Shown one piece after another: positions 8,129-17,051 of a DNA stretch of 43,684 nucleotides (its first letter is position 1; the number at the start of each line of letters is the position of its first letter). This DNA comes from Actinomyces dentalis DSM 19115 (GTDB taxonomy: Bacteria > Actinomycetota > Actinomycetes > Actinomycetales > Actinomycetaceae). The stretch is from the NCBI RefSeq assembly GCF_000429225.1, contig NZ_AUBL01000037.1, positions 1 through 43,684 of the forward strand, read 5' to 3'. The position numbers and the translations under genes were made by a program. Under the pieces are notes generated by a model, which worked only from the letters and a program-made list of their open reading frames with translations, did not search any database and was not told the origin of the DNA.

Positions 8129-8905
8129 ATGACCCGACACGAACGCCTCTCCGCCATCCTCGGCATGATCGTCGAGGAGGGAACCGTCCACATCGATGAC
8201 ATCACCGAGCGGCTCGGCGTCTCCGCGGCCACCGCCCGGCGGGACCTCGACCTGCTCGCCGAGCAGCAGCTGATCACCCGCACCCGTGGAGGGGCGTCGG
8301 CCAACCCCACCTCCTCCGAGCTGCCCCTGCGCTACCGGACCTCCCGCATGGGCGAGGAGAAGACGCGCATCGCCCGCGCCGCCGCCGCCATGGTGCGCCC
8401 GGGGGACACGATCGGGCTCAACGGGGGCACCACCACCACGGAGGTGGCGCGCGAGGTCGCCCTGCTGCCGGACCTGACCGACCCGGAGACGCCGGTCACC
8501 ATCGTGACCAATGCCGTCAACATAGCCAGCGAGCTCACCGTGCGCCAGTGCGTGCGCGTCGTGGTCACCGGCGGCGCCGCCCGCGCCCGCTCCTACGAGC
8601 TCACCGGCCCCCTGTCCTCCCTCATCCTCCCCCAGATCTCCATCGGCACCCTGTTCCTCGGCGTGGAGGGCGTGAACGACCGCGGCGTCTACGCCTCCCA
8701 CGAGAGCGAGGCCGCCGTCAACGCCGCCCTCGTGCGGGCGGCCCGCAGCGTCGTCGTCGTCGCCGATCACACCAAGCTCGGCCGGGCCGCCTTCGCCCTC
8801 ATCTGCCGCACGAGCGAGATCGATGAACTCATCACCGACGAGGCGGCGGAGCCCGAAGCGGTCGAGGCGCTGCGGGCCGCCGGCGTCGAGGTCCATCTCG
8901 TCTGA
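8129..8905 (+). CDS. DeoR-family transcriptional regulator
   Basis: 258 residues. The N-terminal winged helix-turn-helix ([16 protein letters not shown], then [17 protein letters not shown]) is typical of DeoR. The C-terminal DeoRC sensor domain has [29 protein letters not shown] and [11 protein letters not shown]; such domains bind sugar phosphates. The ATG at 8129 has GGGAG five bases upstream; ATGs at 8063 and 8111 add nonconserved residues. The gene stands alone, 454 nt before the plus-strand glycan operon. It may regulate a sugar pathway there or elsewhere; the target is not visible. Confidence 0.9.
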   Translation: MTRHERLSAILGMIVEEGTVHIDDITERLGVSAATARRDLDLLAEQQLITRTRGGASANPTSSELPLRYRTSRMGEEKTRIARAAAAMVRPGDTIGLNGGTTTTEVAREVALLPDLTDPETPVTIVTNAVNIASELTVRQCVRVVVTGGAARARSYELTGPLSSLILPQISIGTLFLGVEGVNDRGVYASHESEAAVNAALVRAARSVVVVADHTKLGRAAFALICRTSEIDELITDEAAEPEAVEALRAAGVEVHLV

Positions 8906-9359
8906 GCCCCGTGCCCGCCGGGAGCGCCGGACGCGGTGGGATCGACGGGCTGGTCGTCGGGGGCGGTTCCGGCGCCCGCCCCCGCTCCACCCCCGCCAGC
9001 CGTCCACATGGTGGGACGGCGTCTCGCATGTCGTGACGCGCCCCGGCTCGCGAGATCGTCACTTAACCCGCGAGCACGTACCTCTAGCAGACGTGCTCGC
9101 GGGTCAAGTGACGTGCTCGCGGACCGCGGCGCAGATCCCCGGGCGCCCAGGACGCCGAGACGCGGACGGCGACAGTCCCGACGCGGACGGCGACGGCCCT
9201 GGCGGGCCCGGTGCACCCGGGTGAGCCCCGCGCCGGGACCGGCGAACCCGCCCGTCCCGCCCCGGCGGAGGTTCCTGAGAACTCTCTCATCATCGTCTCA
9301 TGGCCGTCTCCTGGCCCCCGCCGATCCTGGTTCCACAGGCCTGGAAAAGGAGAGGCACA
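8906..9359. other. Intergenic leader of the glycan operon
   Basis: 454 nt without a gene. It contains a large palindrome (9049-9121), a direct repeat of GACGCGGACGGCGAC near 9167-9196, and an inverted repeat GTTC-CTGA-GAAC at 9271-9282 whose flanking GAG and CTC extend the stem. The operon promoter should lie near 9270-9340, but no strong -35/-10 pair stands out. Confidence 0.45.
9049..9121. repeat. Dispersed palindromic repeat, copy A
   Basis: Arms 9049-9079 and 9091-9121 are inverted repeats matching at 28 of 31 positions around an 11-nt loop ACCTCTAGCAG. Each arm is two copies of CGCGAGnnCGT separated by CACTTAACC (or CACTTGACC). The left arm, the loop and the next four bases (46 bp) are identical to the copy at 24000-24072, while the right arm has drifted. 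Confidence 0.9.
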
Positions 9360-10559
9360 GTGAGTCAGGACACCACCCGCATCGTGCTCTACAGCCATGA
9401 CGCGCTCGGGCTCGGGCACCTGCGCCGCAATCTCGCGCTCGCCCATCAGCTCGCCCACGACCTGCCGCGCCTGACCGGATCGGGCGTCACCGGCCTGCTG
9501 GTCGCAGGTCTGGCGCCCCCCGCTGACTTCCTCCTGCCCCCGGGATTCGACTGGCTCATCCTGCCGGGCTTCACCAAGGGCCCCGTCGGCTACCGCCCCA
9601 GGCGCCTGCGGGACACGCCCCAGTCGCTGGCGGCGCTGCGCTCCGCCCTCGTCGCGACCGCCCTGACCGACTTCGCCCCCGCGCTCGTCATCATCGACCG
9701 GCACCTGTACGGGGTGCGCGGCGAGCTGCGCGCCCCGCTGCACCGCCTGCGCGAGGCCCGCCCCGCCACGCGCATAGTCCTGGGCCTGCGGGAGGTCCTC
9801 GACGACCCCGAGACGGCCGCCTCCGAGTGGGAGGCCCTGGACTCCCCCGACGCCCTGCGCCGGATCATCGACGAGGTCTGGGTCTACGGCGACCAGCACG
9901 TCCACGATCCCCTCGCCTCCGGCGAGATCCCGGACTTCCTGCACGACCTCGCCGTCTTCACCGGATACCTCGCCGACGGGCGTGCCCTGCTGGACCGCGA
10001 GCGCTGCCGGAGCGAGGCCCCTTTCGTCCTGACCACCGTCGGCGGCGGCTGCGACGGGGCGCGGCTGCTCACGATGGCCGCGGGTCTGACCCCTCCGCCC
10101 GGGTACCGCCACATGCTCGTCACCGGCCCCCAGCTCGGCGAGGCCGACGCCGCGGCCGTGCGCGACGCCGCCGCGCCGGGCACCGAGATCCACCGGTGCC
10201 CGCCGGGACTGAGCCGGTACATCGAGCGGGCCTCCGCCGTGGTGACCATGGGCGGCTACAACACGGTCTGCGAGGTCCTGGCCTCGTCGGCGCCGGCCCT
10301 CATCGTGCCCCGCGAGGAGCCGCGCCGCGAGCAGCTCATCCGCGCCCGCGCCCTTGAGGACGCGGGGGCCGTGGACGTCATGAGGGACGCCGATCTCGAC
10401 GCCGGGGCCCTGACCCGGTGGGTCGCCCGGGCGGTCACCCGCCGGGTCCTGCGCGCCCACCTGCGGCGCGACGGGCTGCGCGCCTCCACCCGCCGGGCCG
10501 CCGCCCTGCTGCGCCCCGATCCGAGTATCAGTCACCGACGACAGGAGAAGGCCTCATGA
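9360..10559 (+). CDS. Glycosyltransferase with GT28/MurG-like C-terminal domain
   Basis: 399 residues from a GTG at 9360 preceded by AAAAGGAGAGG. The N-terminal half begins SHDALGLGHLRRNLALAH, a glycosyltransferase glycine-loop pattern (GxGHxxR). The C-terminal half has FVLTTVGGGCDG and VTMGGYNTVCEVLASSAPAL followed by VPREEPRREQLIRA, matching the nucleotide-sugar binding site of GT28-type enzymes (COG4671-like). No signal peptide is seen, so it is probably a cytosolic or membrane-surface enzyme. First gene of the operon; its stop overlaps the next start (ATGA). Donor and acceptor are unknown. Confidence 0.82.
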   Translation: MSQDTTRIVLYSHDALGLGHLRRNLALAHQLAHDLPRLTGSGVTGLLVAGLAPPADFLLPPGFDWLILPGFTKGPVGYRPRRLRDTPQSLAALRSALVATALTDFAPALVIIDRHLYGVRGELRAPLHRLREARPATRIVLGLREVLDDPETAASEWEALDSPDALRRIIDEVWVYGDQHVHDPLASGEIPDFLHDLAVFTGYLADGRALLDRERCRSEAPFVLTTVGGGCDGARLLTMAAGLTPPPGYRHMLVTGPQLGEADAAAVRDAAAPGTEIHRCPPGLSRYIERASAVVTMGGYNTVCEVLASSAPALIVPREEPRREQLIRARALEDAGAVDVMRDADLDAGALTRWVARAVTRRVLRAHLRRDGLRASTRRAAALLRPDPSISHRRQEKAS

Positions 10560-11881
10560 GCCGCACCGGATACGTTCTCAAGGTCTACCCCCGCTTCTCC
10601 GAGACCTTCATCGTCACCGAGATCCTGGCCCGCGAGGAGCTGGGGGACGACCTGACCATCTACGCGCTGCGCCCCACCACCGACTCGCGCTTCCACCCGG
10701 AGATCGCCCGGGTCCGCGCGGGGGTGTCGTGGATGCCTCGCCCCTTCAAGGCCTGCGAGCTGTGGAGCCTGCTGGCGGACTCGCTGCCCGACGCCGGGCA
10801 GCGCTCGCGCCTGGCCGGGATCATGCCCGTCCTGGCGGACCTTCCGGGTGACGACGTCGCCCAGGGCGTGGCCCTGGCGGCGGCGGCGCGGGCCGACGGC
10901 GTGACCCACCTGCACGCGCACTTCGCCTCCCTGGCGGCGCGCATCGCCTGGATCGCCTCGCGCCTGAGCGGCATCCCCTACACGGTGACCACCCACGCCA
11001 AGGACATCTTCCACGACGGCGTCGACCCCGTCTGGCTGCGGCGCGTGTGCTCCGACGCCGATCGGGTCATCGCCATCAGCCGGTTCAACGAGCGCCACCT
11101 GCGCACGGTGCTGGAGGGGACCGGGGCGCGGATCTGCCTGCGCTACAACGCCCTGGAGCTCGACCGCTTCCCCTTCCGGCCGCCGGCGCCGCCCGCGCCG
11201 GGCACCGCCCTGAGGGTGGCCGCGGTGGGCCGCCTGGTGCCCAAGAAGGGCTTCGAGGTCCTGCTGCGGGCGCTGGCCGCCCTGGTCGAATCCGGCGTGG
11301 AGGTCACGGCGGTGATCGCCGGCGAGGGGGAGCTCGGAGACTCGTTGGCCGCGCTCGTGCGGGAGCTGGGGCTGGGCGAGCGGGTCCAGCTGCCCGGGGC
11401 GCTGACCCAGAGCGAGGTGAAGGCCCTGCTGCACGGCTCCCACGTCCTGGTCGCGCCGTGCGTGCCCGCCGCGGACGGCAATGTCGACGGCCTGCCCACG
11501 GTGGTCCTGGAGGCCATGGCCTGCGGGACGCCGGTGATCGCCACCGAGGTGACCGGCATGCCGGAGGTGGTGCGCGACGGCGAGACCGGGATCCTGCTGC
11601 CCCCGGGCGATGCGCTGGCCCTGGCCCGCGCCCTGCGGGGCCTGGCCGACGGGTCGGTCGATCCGGCCCCCCTGGCGGCCGGGGCGCGCGGGCTCATCGA
11701 GGAGGAGTTCGACTCCCGCGCCCAGGCGGCGGTGCTGTCCGCCTGGCAGCGCGGGCGGCCGGGTGAGCGGCCGGACGGGCAGCCGGACGCGGAGGCGCGG
11801 GGGGCGGAGCGGCCGGGTGAGCGGCGGCCGGAGCAGCCGGCCGGGCGGCCGGCCGGCGCCGGGACGGAGGAGGTCGGCTGA
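10556..11881 (+). CDS. GT4 glycosyltransferase, colanic-acid (WcaL) type
   Basis: 441 residues. The start YVLKVYPRFSETFIVTEI is characteristic of WcaL-like GT4 enzymes (YPRxSETFI). THLHAHFAS, HAKDIFHDG and the C-terminal LPTVVLEAMACGTPVIAT with E-x7-E-type donor site (GLPTVVLEAMA...GMPEVV) confirm the GT-B fold. Typical length is about 400; an extra 45-residue Gly/Arg/Pro/Glu tail is low-complexity. The ATG overlaps the previous stop (ATGA) and its own stop shares one base with the next ATG (TGATG), so translation is coupled. It likely extends a polysaccharide or glycolipid repeat. Confidence 0.88.
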   Translation: MSRTGYVLKVYPRFSETFIVTEILAREELGDDLTIYALRPTTDSRFHPEIARVRAGVSWMPRPFKACELWSLLADSLPDAGQRSRLAGIMPVLADLPGDDVAQGVALAAAARADGVTHLHAHFASLAARIAWIASRLSGIPYTVTTHAKDIFHDGVDPVWLRRVCSDADRVIAISRFNERHLRTVLEGTGARICLRYNALELDRFPFRPPAPPAPGTALRVAAVGRLVPKKGFEVLLRALAALVESGVEVTAVIAGEGELGDSLAALVRELGLGERVQLPGALTQSEVKALLHGSHVLVAPCVPAADGNVDGLPTVVLEAMACGTPVIATEVTGMPEVVRDGETGILLPPGDALALARALRGLADGSVDPAPLAAGARGLIEEEFDSRAQAAVLSAWQRGRPGERPDGQPDAEARGAERPGERRPEQPAGRPAGAGTEEVG

Positions 11882-13011
11882 TGCGCGTGTCCTATGTGTG
11901 CCTGGACCCCGGCGTGCCCGTCTTCGGCGCCAAGGGCGCCAGCGTCCACGTCCAGGAGGTGGTGCGCGCCCTGCGCCGCGCCGGTCACGAGGTGGTCCTC
12001 CACGCGGCCCGCCGCGGCGGCCTCGTCCCCGCGGACCTGGCCGACCTGACGGTCGTGGAGACGCCGGTGCGCGCGGACGACCCCGCCGGGCGCGAGCGGG
12101 CGCAGGCGGAGGCCTCCCGGCGCGCGGCCCGCGACGTCCTGGAGCGCGGCGCCGACCTCGTCTACGAGCGCTACTCCCTGTTCTCCACCGCACTGGCCGA
12201 CGTCGCGCGCGCCGCGGGCGCGCCCGGCGTGCTGGAGGTCAACGCCCCCCTCATCGACGAGCAGAGCAGGCACCGGGTCCTGGTGGACGGGGCCGGCGCG
12301 CTGGCCGCCCTGCGCGCCCAGGCCGGGCGGGCGCGCCTGACCGCGTGCGTGTCCGACCCGGTGCGCCGGTGGGTGGAGCGCCTGGTGCCGGACTGCCGCG
12401 CCGCGACCGTGCCCAACGGCGTGTCCCTGGAGCGCATCCGCCCCTCCCGGGAGGATCCCGGCGGTGTCGTCGTCGTCTTCGTGGGGACCCTCAAGCCCTG
12501 GCACGGCGTGGACGACCTGCTCCGGGCCGCGGCGATGGCCCGCGCCCCGTGGAGCCTGCGCATCATCGGCGACGGCCCGCAGATGCCCGCGCTGCGCGCC
12601 CTGGCCGGCGGCCTCGGGCTCGACGTCGACTTCCGGGGGGAGGTGGCCCCCGAGCGGATCCCCGCGCACCTGGCCGGGGCGGCCATCGCCGTCGCCCCCT
12701 ACCCGGACTTGGGCGGGGCGGACGAGCAGTACTTCTCCCCCCTCAAGGTCCTGGAGTACCTGGCCGCGGGCCTGCCGGTGGTTGGCTCCGCCGTCGGTCA
12801 GCTGCCCGGGATGCTGCGCGGCGCCGGGGTGCTCGTGCCGCCCTCCGACCCGGCGCGCCTGGCCGGGGCGATCGACGCCCTGGCGCTCGACGCGGACGAG
12901 CGGGCCCGCCTGGGCGCCGCGGGGCGCCGGGCGGCCGAGGAGCGCCACGGCTGGGACCGGGTGGTGGCCGACGTGCTCTGCCGGCTGGGGCCGGAGGGGG
13001 GCGCGTCATGA
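11881..13011 (+). CDS. GT4 glycosyltransferase
   Basis: 376 residues. The N-terminus MRVSYVCLDPGVPVFGAKGASVH (glycine-rich acceptor loop with GAKGASVHV) and the C-terminal FVGTLKPWHGVDDLL, QMPALRAL and YFSPLKVLEYLAAGLPVV identify a GT4 enzyme, where SPLKVLEYLA is the E-containing donor motif. It overlaps its neighbours on both sides. With the two upstream enzymes it gives three different transferases in a row, consistent with ordered assembly of an oligosaccharide. Confidence 0.88.
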   Translation: MRVSYVCLDPGVPVFGAKGASVHVQEVVRALRRAGHEVVLHAARRGGLVPADLADLTVVETPVRADDPAGRERAQAEASRRAARDVLERGADLVYERYSLFSTALADVARAAGAPGVLEVNAPLIDEQSRHRVLVDGAGALAALRAQAGRARLTACVSDPVRRWVERLVPDCRAATVPNGVSLERIRPSREDPGGVVVVFVGTLKPWHGVDDLLRAAAMARAPWSLRIIGDGPQMPALRALAGGLGLDVDFRGEVAPERIPAHLAGAAIAVAPYPDLGGADEQYFSPLKVLEYLAAGLPVVGSAVGQLPGMLRGAGVLVPPSDPARLAGAIDALALDADERARLGAAGRRAAEERHGWDRVVADVLCRLGPEGGAS

Positions 13012-14819
13012 GCGCCCGCGTGCGCCGCTCGGCGCTCACCCGCACCCTGCGCCTGGTGGGCCCCGACCTGCGCCCCCACCTGCTGATGGTGGCGGGCGGG
13101 ACCCTGGCCCTGATGTGCGAGGTCGTCTTCCGGGTGCTCGAGCCCTGGCCCATGAAGATCGTCGTCGACTCCGTCCTGTCCTCGCTGGGCACGAGCACCG
13201 GCTACGCGCCCGCCAGCGTCCTGGGCCTGGTGGCCTGCGGGGCGGGGCTCGTGGGGCTCGTGTTCATGCGGGCGCTGTGCAACTACCTGGCCACCGTGTC
13301 CTTCGCGCTGGCCGGCTCGCGCACGGCGATCGCGCTGCGGGCGCGCGCCTTCCGGCACGTGGCGGGCCTGTCCCAGCAGTTCCACGCCCGCAACCGCAGC
13401 GCCGACACCGTCCAGCGCCTGGTCTCCGACATCGCCCGCATGCAGGACGTGGCCGTGACCGCCGGCCTGCCGCTGGCCGCCAACGTGCTCACGCTCCTGG
13501 TCATGGTCGTGGTCATGTTCGTCCTCGACCCGCTGCTGGCGCTCGTCGTCGTCGCGGCCGTGATCGTCTTCCTGGTCACCTCCTCGGGCAGCTCCAAGCG
13601 GATCACGACGGCGTCGCGGCGCACCCGCAAGAGCGAGGGGCAGCTGGCCAACACCGCCCAGGAGGCGCTGGCCACCATCAAGGTGGTGCAGGCCTACGGT
13701 CTGGAGGAGCTGATCCTGGACCGCTTCATCGGGGCCAACCGCGACTCGCTGCGCACCGGGGTGCGCTCCCTGCGCCTGGCGGCGCGCCTGGAGCGCTCCA
13801 CCGACGTCCTGGTGGGCGCGGCCACCGCCCTGGTCATGGTCGGCGGCGGGCTGCGCGTGCTCCAGGGGGCGATGACGCCGGGGGACCTGGTCCTGTTCAC
13901 CACCTACCTGCGCACCACCATGAAGCCCCTGCGGGACATGGCCAAGTACACCGGGCGCATCGCCCGCGCCACCGCCTCGGGCGAGCGCGTCGCCGACCTC
14001 ATGGCGGTGGTCCCCGACATCGTCTCGCCCGCCTCCCCCCTGCCCCTGGGACGGGTGCGCGGGCGCATCGACTTCGACGGCGTGGTCACCCGCTACGACG
14101 GCGACGAGGTCCTCCACGGCATCAGCCTGACGGTCGAGCCGGGCGAACACGTGGCGCTCGTGGGCCCCTCGGGGTCGGGCAAGTCCACGCTGGTGTCCCT
14201 GGTGGTGCGCGCCCTGGACCCGGTGGCCGGCGAGGTCCGCCTCGACGGGCTGCCCCTGCCGGCGCTCGACCTGGGCGAGCTGCGCGCCGGCGTGTCCGTC
14301 CTCCACCAGGACGCGGTCCTGCTCACCGGCACCATCCGCGACAACATCCGCATGGGGCGGCCCGACGCGACCGACGCCGAGGTCGAGGCCGCGGCGCGCC
14401 GGGCGGGCGCCCACGACTTCATCGTCTCCCTGCCCGGCGGCTACGCCACCCCCGTCGGGGAGCGGGGCGACACCCTGTCCGGGGGACAGCGCCAGCGCGT
14501 GGCCATCGCCCGGGCGCTGCTGCGCGACACGCCGGTGGTCATCCTCGACGAGGCCACCACGGGGCTGGACCCCGCGGCCCGCGCCCTCGTGCTCGACGCC
14601 GTCGACCGCCTCGCGCGCGGCCGGACCACGCTCATCGTCACCCATGACGCCGACGTCGCCGTGCGGGCGGACCGGGTCGTGTGGATCGAGGACGGCCGGG
14701 TCGTCCTGGACGACTCCCCCGAGCGCCTGCTCGCCCGCTCCCGGATCTTCCGCTCCTGGACCGGGGCGAGCCCGGCGCCGGGCGCGCACGCCGCCGGAGG
14801 CGGGCGCCATGGACGCTAG
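13008..14819 (+). CDS. ABC exporter, fused membrane and ATPase domains
   Basis: 603 residues. Residues 20-320 hold about six membrane segments (LLMVAGGTLALMCEVVF, GLVACGAGLVGLVFM, LLVMVVVMFVLDPLLAL). The ATPase domain has Walker A GPSGSGKST (386-394), signature LSGGQRQR (490 onward), Walker B VVILDEATTG and the H-loop THDAD. This is the type IV exporter form (MsbA/LipidA-flippase-like), working as a dimer. It overlaps the preceding GT (ATGA) and extends 11 nt into the next gene. In this context it probably moves the glycan or glycolipid product or its lipid carrier across the membrane. A peptide or drug substrate cannot be excluded. Confidence 0.9.
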   Translation: MSARVRRSALTRTLRLVGPDLRPHLLMVAGGTLALMCEVVFRVLEPWPMKIVVDSVLSSLGTSTGYAPASVLGLVACGAGLVGLVFMRALCNYLATVSFALAGSRTAIALRARAFRHVAGLSQQFHARNRSADTVQRLVSDIARMQDVAVTAGLPLAANVLTLLVMVVVMFVLDPLLALVVVAAVIVFLVTSSGSSKRITTASRRTRKSEGQLANTAQEALATIKVVQAYGLEELILDRFIGANRDSLRTGVRSLRLAARLERSTDVLVGAATALVMVGGGLRVLQGAMTPGDLVLFTTYLRTTMKPLRDMAKYTGRIARATASGERVADLMAVVPDIVSPASPLPLGRVRGRIDFDGVVTRYDGDEVLHGISLTVEPGEHVALVGPSGSGKSTLVSLVVRALDPVAGEVRLDGLPLPALDLGELRAGVSVLHQDAVLLTGTIRDNIRMGRPDATDAEVEAAARRAGAHDFIVSLPGGYATPVGERGDTLSGGQRQRVAIARALLRDTPVVILDEATTGLDPAARALVLDAVDRLARGRTTLIVTHDADVAVRADRVVWIEDGRVVLDDSPERLLARSRIFRSWTGASPAPGAHAAGGGRHGR

Positions 14820-15987
14820 CACCCCGGCCGCCGTCGAGGCCGTGCTCGACCAGGACCGGCTGTCCGAGCTGATCGGCCGGCCGGTGCGCGCCGCCCGGCT
14901 GCGCATCAAGCCGGACGTGTCGCTGACGGTGGGCCTGGAGGACGCGGCCACCGGCCGGCCCGCCGGCTGGGCCCGCCTGATGTGGCCCTCCGGCCGCGCC
15001 AAGGCGGACAGGGCCGCGCGCCGCGCCCGCGCCCGCGGCCTGCGCACCGTGCGGCGCGAGCTCGACGGCGGTCTGGTGCTGCACGCCGGTCGGCTCGCCT
15101 CCGACCCCGCGCTCATGGAGCACGTGGGCCGGGCCGCGGCCGGCGGGCTCGTGGAGGGCCCCGACGGCGCGCGGGTGCTGCGCCACAACCCCCTGCGGCG
15201 CCTGGTCGTGCGCACCGGCGCCGGGGTGGTGCGCATCACCTCCGCCCCCCAGGACGACGAGCTGCGCCTGCGGGGCTTCATCGGCGACCGCGTCCCGGGC
15301 GCGCCCATCCCCGCCGCGGCCCCCGGGTTCGCCGCGCCGGGCCCGCCGGTGCACGTCAGCGCCCTGAGATTCGTGGGCGACACCGACCTGGAGCGCGCGG
15401 CGCGCCCGGGGGCGAGTGCGGCGGGCGCGCTCGCCGCGGCGAGTACCGCGGCCGGGGCCGCCCTGGCCGCCCTGCACGCCTCGACCCGGCGCCTGCCCCC
15501 CGACCTGGCGGCCCGTCTGCCCGGGCGGCGGGCGGACGGGCGGCGGGCGGGAGCCGTCCACGCCTCGGTCCTGCGGGCCCTGGACCCGGCGCTGGCGGCC
15601 CGGGCGCTCGCCCTGGACGAGCGCCTGCCCGCCGATCCGCCCGCGCCCCGGGTCCTCGCCCACGGCGACTTCACGCCCGACCAGGTCCTGGTGCGCCTGG
15701 ACGACGGCGCCGTGTGGCTCACCGACTTCGAGCGCTCCCGGCTGGCCCCCGCCGCGACCGACCTGGGCTCCTACCTGGCGGTCGTCGACGGCGCGGCGGC
15801 GCGCGCCCTCCTGGACGGCTACGCCGACGCCGGCGGGCGGGTGCCCGACGGGCCCGGTCTCGCGGCGGGGACGGCGCGCGCCCGCCTGGCGCGCCTGGCC
15901 GAGCCGCTGCGCCACGCCGACCCGCTCTGGCGCGAGCGCATCGGCCGGGAACTGGAAGAGTTGGAGGGGACATGCGCGACACACTGA
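14809..15987 (+). CDS. Phosphotransferase, APH/maltokinase-like, first of a pair
   Basis: 392 residues. The kinase catalytic loop is HGDFTPDQVLV (H285, D287, Q292) and the metal-binding motif is DFE at 306-308, followed by AATDLGSYLA. In APH enzymes the loop is HxDxxxxN; here Gln replaces the Asn, as in actinobacterial maltokinases (HGDxHxGQ). The N-terminal 230 residues form a weakly conserved lobe with a possible ATP strand (VRITSAPQDDELRLRGFIG). The ATG at 14809 lies inside the ABC gene; 11 nt overlap. It likely phosphorylates a sugar or glycan intermediate, although the substrate is not visible. Confidence 0.75.
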   Translation: MDASTPAAVEAVLDQDRLSELIGRPVRAARLRIKPDVSLTVGLEDAATGRPAGWARLMWPSGRAKADRAARRARARGLRTVRRELDGGLVLHAGRLASDPALMEHVGRAAAGGLVEGPDGARVLRHNPLRRLVVRTGAGVVRITSAPQDDELRLRGFIGDRVPGAPIPAAAPGFAAPGPPVHVSALRFVGDTDLERAARPGASAAGALAAASTAAGAALAALHASTRRLPPDLAARLPGRRADGRRAGAVHASVLRALDPALAARALALDERLPADPPAPRVLAHGDFTPDQVLVRLDDGAVWLTDFERSRLAPAATDLGSYLAVVDGAAARALLDGYADAGGRVPDGPGLAAGTARARLARLAEPLRHADPLWRERIGRELEELEGTCATH

Positions 15988-17051
15988 CTCGACCCCCCGG
16001 CGCCGGGTGCGGCCCGGCCCCCGCCCTGGCGCGGATCCCCGGGCTGCGCCGGGCCTGGCCGGAGGCCGACGGCGCCGTCGTCTTCGAGGCCGTGGACGCC
16101 GACGGCCTGCTGCGGGCCGGGCGCGTCGACCGCGCCGGGGCCCGGCGCCTGACGCCCTACGCCGCGGACCCCGACCTGCCCGGCCTGTCGCCCGCCCTGG
16201 CGGCCGACCTGGGCGGGCGCCTGGTGGTCCACCGGCTGGGACGGCGCGCGGTCGTCGTCGGCGAGCGCCTGGTGCGCAAGCTCGTGCGCCCGGGCCGGGC
16301 CGACCGCCTCTGCCCGCCGCGGACGCGGCGCGCCTTCGGGGGCGCCGGCCTGCGCGTGCCCGAGGTCGTGGGCCGCGGCTCCGACCACGTCGACCTGGAG
16401 CTCGTGCCGGGACGGCCCCTGCACGAGCTGGGGGACGCGGGGCTGGCCGGCTGGCGGCGCCTGGCCCGGGTGTGGCCCGACGTCGTGCGGGGCGCGGACG
16501 CGCGCGCCGCGCTGCCCGAGCACACGGGCGCGCACGAGGCGGCCGTGCTGCACCGGTGGCTGGTCCGGGCGCGCGCGGCCGGGGCCCTGGACGCCCTGGA
16601 CGCCGCGGCGGGCGGCCGGGGCCGGATCGAGCGGGGCGTCGAGCGGGCGTGCGCCGCCCTGGGCGAGAACCCCCGCCCCGCGGTCGCGGCCCACCGGGAC
16701 CTGCACGACGGCCAACTCCTGTGGGATGGGCGCGAGCTGTCCCTGATCGACCTGGACACCACCGCCGCCGCCGAGGCCGCCCTGGACCTGGGCAATCTCG
16801 CCGCGCACGCCGACCTCGCACGCGTGACCGGCCGCCTGGGCGCCGCGGCCCACGACCGCGTCCTGGGCCTGCTGGACGACGTCGCCGCGCGCCTGCCCAC
16901 CGCCTCCCGGCGGCTGCGCGCCTACACTGACGCCGCGCGCCTGCGCCTGGCCCTCGTCCACGTCTTCCGCCCCGGCGCCGGCGCCTGGCTGGCGGCCTGG
17001 ACCCATCTCGCCCTGAACAGCACCACCACCCTCGGATGGAGAGCAGAATGA
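15972..17051 (+). CDS. Phosphotransferase, APH-like, second of a pair
   Basis: 359 residues, starting at an ATG with GGAGGGGAC directly upstream and overlapping the first kinase by 16 nt. Catalytic loop HRDLHDGQLLW (H241, D243, Q248) and DLD at 260-262, then AALDLGNLAAH. The same Gln-for-Asn change as its neighbour is present. The N-terminal part has VVVGERLVRKLV, a plausible ATP-binding lysine strand, and VDLELVPGRPLHELG like APH hinge regions. Sequence identity with the first kinase outside the motifs is low, so the pair is not a recent duplication. Substrate unknown. Confidence 0.75.
   Translation: MRDTLTRPPGAGCGPAPALARIPGLRRAWPEADGAVVFEAVDADGLLRAGRVDRAGARRLTPYAADPDLPGLSPALAADLGGRLVVHRLGRRAVVVGERLVRKLVRPGRADRLCPPRTRRAFGGAGLRVPEVVGRGSDHVDLELVPGRPLHELGDAGLAGWRRLARVWPDVVRGADARAALPEHTGAHEAAVLHRWLVRARAAGALDALDAAAGGRGRIERGVERACAALGENPRPAVAAHRDLHDGQLLWDGRELSLIDLDTTAAAEAALDLGNLAAHADLARVTGRLGAAAHDRVLGLLDDVAARLPTASRRLRAYTDAARLRLALVHVFRPGAGAWLAAWTHLALNSTTTLGWRAE

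Noticed and set aside
12798..16821. Very long minus-strand frames (974 and 727 codons) opposite the exporter and kinases
   Set aside because: They are antisense shadows created by extreme third-position G+C; they show no domain and overlap strongly supported genes throughout.
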